Assembly (NCBI GenBank): GCA_013336035.1
Contig: JAAXUL010000370.1
Span: 1-7,505 of the forward strand
Direction: 5' to 3'
From: Chloroflexales bacterium
GTDB lineage: Bacteria > Chloroflexota > Chloroflexia > Chloroflexales > Chloroflexaceae
Length of the DNA: 7,505 nucleotides
Under the pieces are notes generated by a model. That model saw only the letters and a list, made by a program, of their open reading frames with translations. It ran no database searches and was not told the origin of the DNA. A program made the translations under genes and the position numbers. Of the stretch, positions 5,605 to 7,505 are shown piece after piece (the first letter of the stretch is position 1; every line of letters starts with the position of its first letter).

Positions 5605-6108
5605 GCTCCCTCCTCTGCTGCGCCAGTCACGCCTGCGACTATCGCCGTCGGCCCCTCGTCGCCCCTTGCAGGGCTGCGTGCGCCTGGTCGGACCGATCTG
5701 CCCGCGCCGGCCTTTTGGCTCACTGAGCCGTGTTGACGCGCAGCGCGTCAACACGGCGACACGGCGCTTCGGCGCGACGGCGCGGTAGCTCTCGTCGATC
5801 CAGGCCTCAAGCAACTCCAGCGGGGTGTGGTCGTCGCGCATGAGCAGCAGGGTCACCCAGCTGTGCTTGCCCATCCCGTAGCCCATCGGCTCGGCGAAGG
5901 GCATCTGGAGCAGGTCGGCGCCGGTGCGTGGCAGCTTCACGCTCAGGCTGACGCCGTCCTCGGGCGCGATGGCGCCGTTCACGAACAGAAACACGTTCTT
6001 GTTGACCTTGATGACGGTTTCGCCCCAGGGGTGCTCCACATAGGCACCGGGAAAGGTGAGCGCGTATGCCTGCGCGTGGTCGCGGGGCGCGGGAAGGCTC
6101 TCGTCCAT
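5056..6108 (-). CDS. MmcQ/YjbR family protein with open frame into DinB (350-codon ORF)
   Basis: The first 120 residues are a full MmcQ/YjbR protein with the CyaY-like fold: TFPGAYVEHPWGETVIKVNK (18-37), FLFVNG, VSLSVKLP, PFAEPMGYGMGKHSWVTLLL (70-89), LELLEAWIDESYRAVAPKR. The start at 6106-6108 has AAGGAG eight bases upstream. Family members normally stop at about 115-125 residues. Here the frame runs on from residue 118 through a 31-base palindrome and about 45 Arg-rich codons with no family match, then straight into DinB. So the YjbR stop seems lost rather than the two proteins designed as a fusion. Either an extended or fused product is made, or DinB is translated from its own site. YjbR function is poorly known; DNA binding is suggested from the fold. 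Confidence 0.85.
   Translation of the reverse strand: MDESLPAPRDHAQAYALTFPGAYVEHPWGETVIKVNKNVFLFVNGAIAPEDGVSLSVKLPRTGADLLQMPFAEPMGYGMGKHSWVTLLLMRDDHTPLELLEAWIDESYRAVAPKRRVAVLTRCASTRLSEPKGRRGQIGPTRRTQPCKGRRGADGDSRRRDWRSRGGSMTNFAYEEGRWEPPVAGDEDATLLGFLERQRATFAWKSGDLDAASLRATLGPSAMTLGGMLKHLARFEDDMSTEWLHGREQLPPWNAVDWSADPTWDWRSAADDSPEQLYALWREAVARSRALFAAAMAEGGPARRPGGPDSPAPSLRYILLNMIEEYARHNGHADLIREAIDGRVGHDPPG
5727..5757. repeat. 31-base near-perfect palindrome at the YjbR 3' end
   Basis: Two 14-base arms, GCCGTGTTGACGCG (5727-5740) and CGCGTCAACACGGC (5744-5757), pair perfectly around the loop CAG. A second palindrome, GGCTCA-C-TGAGCC (5717-5729), overlaps its end, and on the other side lies GCGC-TTCG-GCGC, a very stable tetraloop hairpin (about 5763-5774). 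There is no U-run on either strand, so it is not a standard intrinsic terminator. It may be a REP-type palindromic repeat, an mRNA-stabilising stem, or a Rho-type end. It starts exactly where YjbR similarity ends. Confidence 0.9.
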
Positions 6109-6269
6109 CTGGCAGCTCCTTGGTACACCTACCGTGCCAGTCCCCAACAACCATGTGGCGGGCCGTCATGATAGCACAAGCGTACTCGCTGAACGCCGGC
6201 TCTGTGCAGGTGCACCATGTTCTTTCCCGAACGCCGGGAGTGTCCAACGACGCAGTAAACTAGAACCTG
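6109..6269 (-). promoter_or_regulatory. Upstream region of the YjbR gene with promoter and operator-like repeats
   Basis: On the minus strand TATCAT (plus 6168-6173) is a plausible -10 box 60 bases before the YjbR start; the -35 is weak. Further upstream, GAACGCCGG occurs twice as a direct repeat (6191-6199 and 6229-6237), and between the copies lies GTGCA-GG-TGCAC (6204-6215), an inverted pair of the kind bound by dimeric regulators. No protein is recognisable here. Confidence 0.28.
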
Positions 6270-6392
6270 ATGGAGGAGCTGCGCTGGGCGGGGGTGGCGA
6301 CCGGGGGGCCGGCGGCCTACTGCGCCTCTGACCGGCAGCGCTTCGCCCAGGCGCTCGACCGGCTGCTCAGTGGCCGTGGGCCGGCCTCGTAG
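6270..6392 (+). pseudogene. Short 40-codon ORF, possible C-terminal gene remnant
   Basis: The frame MEELRWAGVATGG then AAYCASDRQRFAQALDRLLS reads like the end of a normal soluble protein with a final helix. It has no ribosome binding site, and an in-frame TAG stands at 6261-6263, so it looks like a tail without its body. I do not recognise the family. Chance in GC-rich DNA remains possible. Confidence 0.25.
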
Positions 6393-6408
6393 TGGAGAAG
6401 GCAGCCCG

Positions 6409-6504
6409 ATGAAGCACATCCGGCCCTGGCCCTTGATCGGCAAGTACCGCGAGACGCTCGACGATGCGCTGCTGGCCAGCGCCCGGTGGGCGCCCCCTGG
6501 TTGA
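6409..6504 (+). pseudogene. Short 31-codon ORF with good start, possible N-terminal gene remnant
   Basis: The ATG at 6409 has GGAGAAGG about seven bases upstream and follows the previous short ORF after 16 bases. It reads MKHIRPWPLIGKYRETLDDA before losing its coding look and stopping at 6502-6504. Beyond the stop, other plus frames give short protein-like pieces (LVERLDAEVIG, then LRQECQALDLAAAGQELKG to about 6600) before the tail of the minus-strand methyltransferase. This is consistent with a frameshifted or partly deleted gene. Its family is unknown. Confidence 0.25.
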
Positions 6505-6589
6505 GCGCCTCGACGCCGAGGTCATAGGCCCGACAGCCTCTTGCGCCAAGAGTGCCAAGCGCTGGACCTGGCCGCGGCGGGCCAGGAGC

Positions 6590-7255
6590 TCAAAGGGTCG
6601 CACTGGCGCCTCCCGAGGGTTTTGGCGCCACGGCGAGCGCGGCCTGGTAGGCACCCCCTAACCCGGCCGGCTCGCGGTGCACGAGCTGGAGCCCCGCCGC
6701 CCCCAGGATCGGCCCAAGCTGCCGATTGAGGTCGGAGAAGGCGGCGTTTGCCACTACGTTGAGCGCGCGGCGGGCAGGCGAGGGTCGCGCCCCCTCTGGC
6801 AGCCATTTGTCGAAGATCGCCGCCCGGCCGCCTGGGCGTAGGAGGCGCACCACCTCGCGGGCGCAGGCGACCGGGTCGGGGACCACGGCGAGGACCAGGT
6901 GCAGCAGCGCCGCGTCGAAGGCCCCGTCGGCGAGGGCTACCTGCTGGCCGTTCATCACCGCTACGGCCGTGGCTCGGCCAAGCGCCTCTGCACGGGCCGC
7001 CGCGCGGCGCGCCATGGCGGGGGTCAGGTCAAACGCGGTGATAGGCACGCCGGCGGGGAGCAGCGGCAGATCCAGCCCGGTGCCGCAGCCGACGATCAGC
7101 ACCTGCTCCCCCGACCGCAGGGCGAGCAGCTCGATCGAGCGGCGCCGCCCCGCCGCAAAGGGGGCCGCGAGCAGGTCGTAGAGCGGCGCATAGGCGCTGT
7201 AGCGGGCGCGGTTCCAGGCCATACCGACATTGGTCATCTCACGTGGTGTAATCAT
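6590..7255 (-). CDS. Class I SAM-dependent methyltransferase (UbiE-like)
   Basis: A 221-residue methyltransferase of the UbiE/Methyltransf_11 type. The N-terminal YSAYAPLYDLLAAPFAAGRR (19-38) is the usual cap segment, motif I is EQVLIVGCGTGLDLPLL (50-66), AFDLTPAM gives the strand-2 Asp, DGAFDAALLHLVLAVVPDP is motif II, and VVRLLRPGGRAAIFD the post-motif loop. Its C-terminal part (LNRQLGPILGAAGLQLVHRE) is normal, so it appears complete. I chose the ATG at 7253-7255, with GAAGGA six bases upstream, over a longer frame whose leader has no family match. The ATG overlaps the TGA of a preceding minus-strand frame (ATGA), so it was coupled to an upstream gene that now survives only as a short tail. 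The substrate is unknown; quinone, lipid or small-molecule methylation are all possible. Confidence 0.93.
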   Translation of the reverse strand: MITPREMTNVGMAWNRARYSAYAPLYDLLAAPFAAGRRRSIELLALRSGEQVLIVGCGTGLDLPLLPAGVPITAFDLTPAMARRAAARAEALGRATAVAVMNGQQVALADGAFDAALLHLVLAVVPDPVACAREVVRLLRPGGRAAIFDKWLPEGARPSPARRALNVVANAAFSDLNRQLGPILGAAGLQLVHREPAGLGGAYQAALAVAPKPSGGASATL

Positions 7256-7335
7256 GGCGATCCTTCGTCCTCGTAGGCGAAGCTGAGGGCGACGAGCCGG
7301 CGCCAGCGTCGCTGGCGATAGCGGAAGAACAGGCA
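7252..7335 (-). pseudogene. C-terminal tail of a lost gene upstream of the methyltransferase
   Basis: A minus-strand frame reads CLFFRYRQRRWRRLVALSF then AYEDEGSP and ends with TGA at 7252-7254, overlapping the methyltransferase ATG. The ATGA overlap and protein-like text suggest the end of a co-transcribed gene. Upstream of about 7335-7345 the DNA instead encodes, on the plus strand, an enolase-superfamily protein, so the body of this gene is gone. I cannot name the family. Confidence 0.4.
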
Positions 7336-7344
7336 CGCGCCCGA

Positions 7345-7505
7345 GCCACCCTGATCGTCGCGGCAGCCGACGTGCCCCTCGCGATCGGCGAGGAGTTCAG
7401 CTCCAAGTGGGCGTTCGCGCCGTTCATCGAGCGCGGGCTGACCGAGTTCGTTCGCGTCGACATCTGCAACGTGGGCGGGTTCACGGAGGCGATGAAGGTC
7501 GCCGC
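7345..7505 (+). pseudogene. Mandelate racemase/muconate lactonizing enzyme family, 5'-truncated, runs off window
   Basis: The visible part reads VPLAIGEEFSSKWAFAPFIE then FVRVDICNVGGFTEAMKVA, unmistakable text from the C-terminal barrel of enolase-superfamily sugar-acid dehydratases and racemases. The Glu in AIGEE is a typical Mg ligand position. An intact member has some 200 residues before this point; here the frame is closed by TAA at 7249-7251 and offers no ATG, and the preceding sequence belongs to a minus-strand gene. Similarity fades upstream of about 7345. The gene therefore has lost its capping domain and first barrel strands, unless the join is an assembly error. It continues past base 7505. 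Confidence 0.8.

Noticed and set aside
6367..6654. Minus-strand 95-codon frame overlapping the second methyltransferase tail
   Set aside because: It has no family match and overlaps the end of a convincing gene in another frame; most likely a shadow.
7301..7317. Palindrome CGCCAGCG-T-CGCTGGCG upstream of the second methyltransferase
   Set aside because: It falls inside protein-like minus-strand text (RQRRWR codons), so it is probably incidental to coding.
1..7505. CRISPR array, tRNA, rRNA, insertion sequence or prophage genes
   Set aside because: No regularly spaced repeats, cloverleaf-type sequence, transposase text or terminal inverted repeat pair was found on reading both strands.

Overview
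This is a GC-rich, gene-dense bacterial window with strong Shine-Dalgarno sites. The mix of families (SMP-30 lactonase, VOC proteins, DUF664/DinB, MmcQ/YjbR, stand-alone EVE protein, ATP-dependent DNA ligase, UbiA prenyltransferase, mandelate racemase-like enzyme) recalls Chloroflexota such as Thermomicrobia or Ktedonobacteria. That assignment is an inference from gene content only. I see no rRNA, tRNA, CRISPR array, transposase or phage gene.

Layout from left to right. An SMP-30/gluconolactonase-family gene (minus strand) runs off the left edge. It is divergent from a plus-strand VOC protein (1110-1511). A minus-strand block follows, read from right to left: an EVE-domain protein (2954-3388), a broken ATP-dependent DNA ligase (2162-2802), a 28-codon ORF coupled to it by an ATGA overlap, and an unrecognised 147-residue protein (1624-2067). 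On the plus strand at 3493-3760 lies a broken UbiA prenyltransferase gene. Next is a minus-strand run: a possible YjbR-DinB fused frame (5056-6108), a class I methyltransferase (4289-4903), a VOC protein (3863-4279), and a short tail resembling an acetyltransferase. After about 480 bases without a firm gene come a second methyltransferase (6590-7255, minus) and a 5'-truncated enolase-superfamily gene that runs off the right edge (plus).

The striking property is gene decay by precise internal loss. The ligase and the UbiA gene each keep an authentic start with ribosome binding site and an authentic C-terminus, while the catalytic middle is missing and the frame shifts at the join. The enolase-superfamily gene has lost its front half and abuts the tail of an unrelated gene on the other strand. 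A GNAT-like tail and several short ORFs look like further leftovers. A 31-base near-perfect palindrome lies at the end of the YjbR domain, in an open frame that runs into DinB. The simplest readings are a deletion-prone genomic region or an assembly that joined non-adjacent pieces; read mapping would separate them. I found no convincing new multi-gene system. The intact genes are mostly small-molecule and stress-type enzymes with no shared pathway that I can show.
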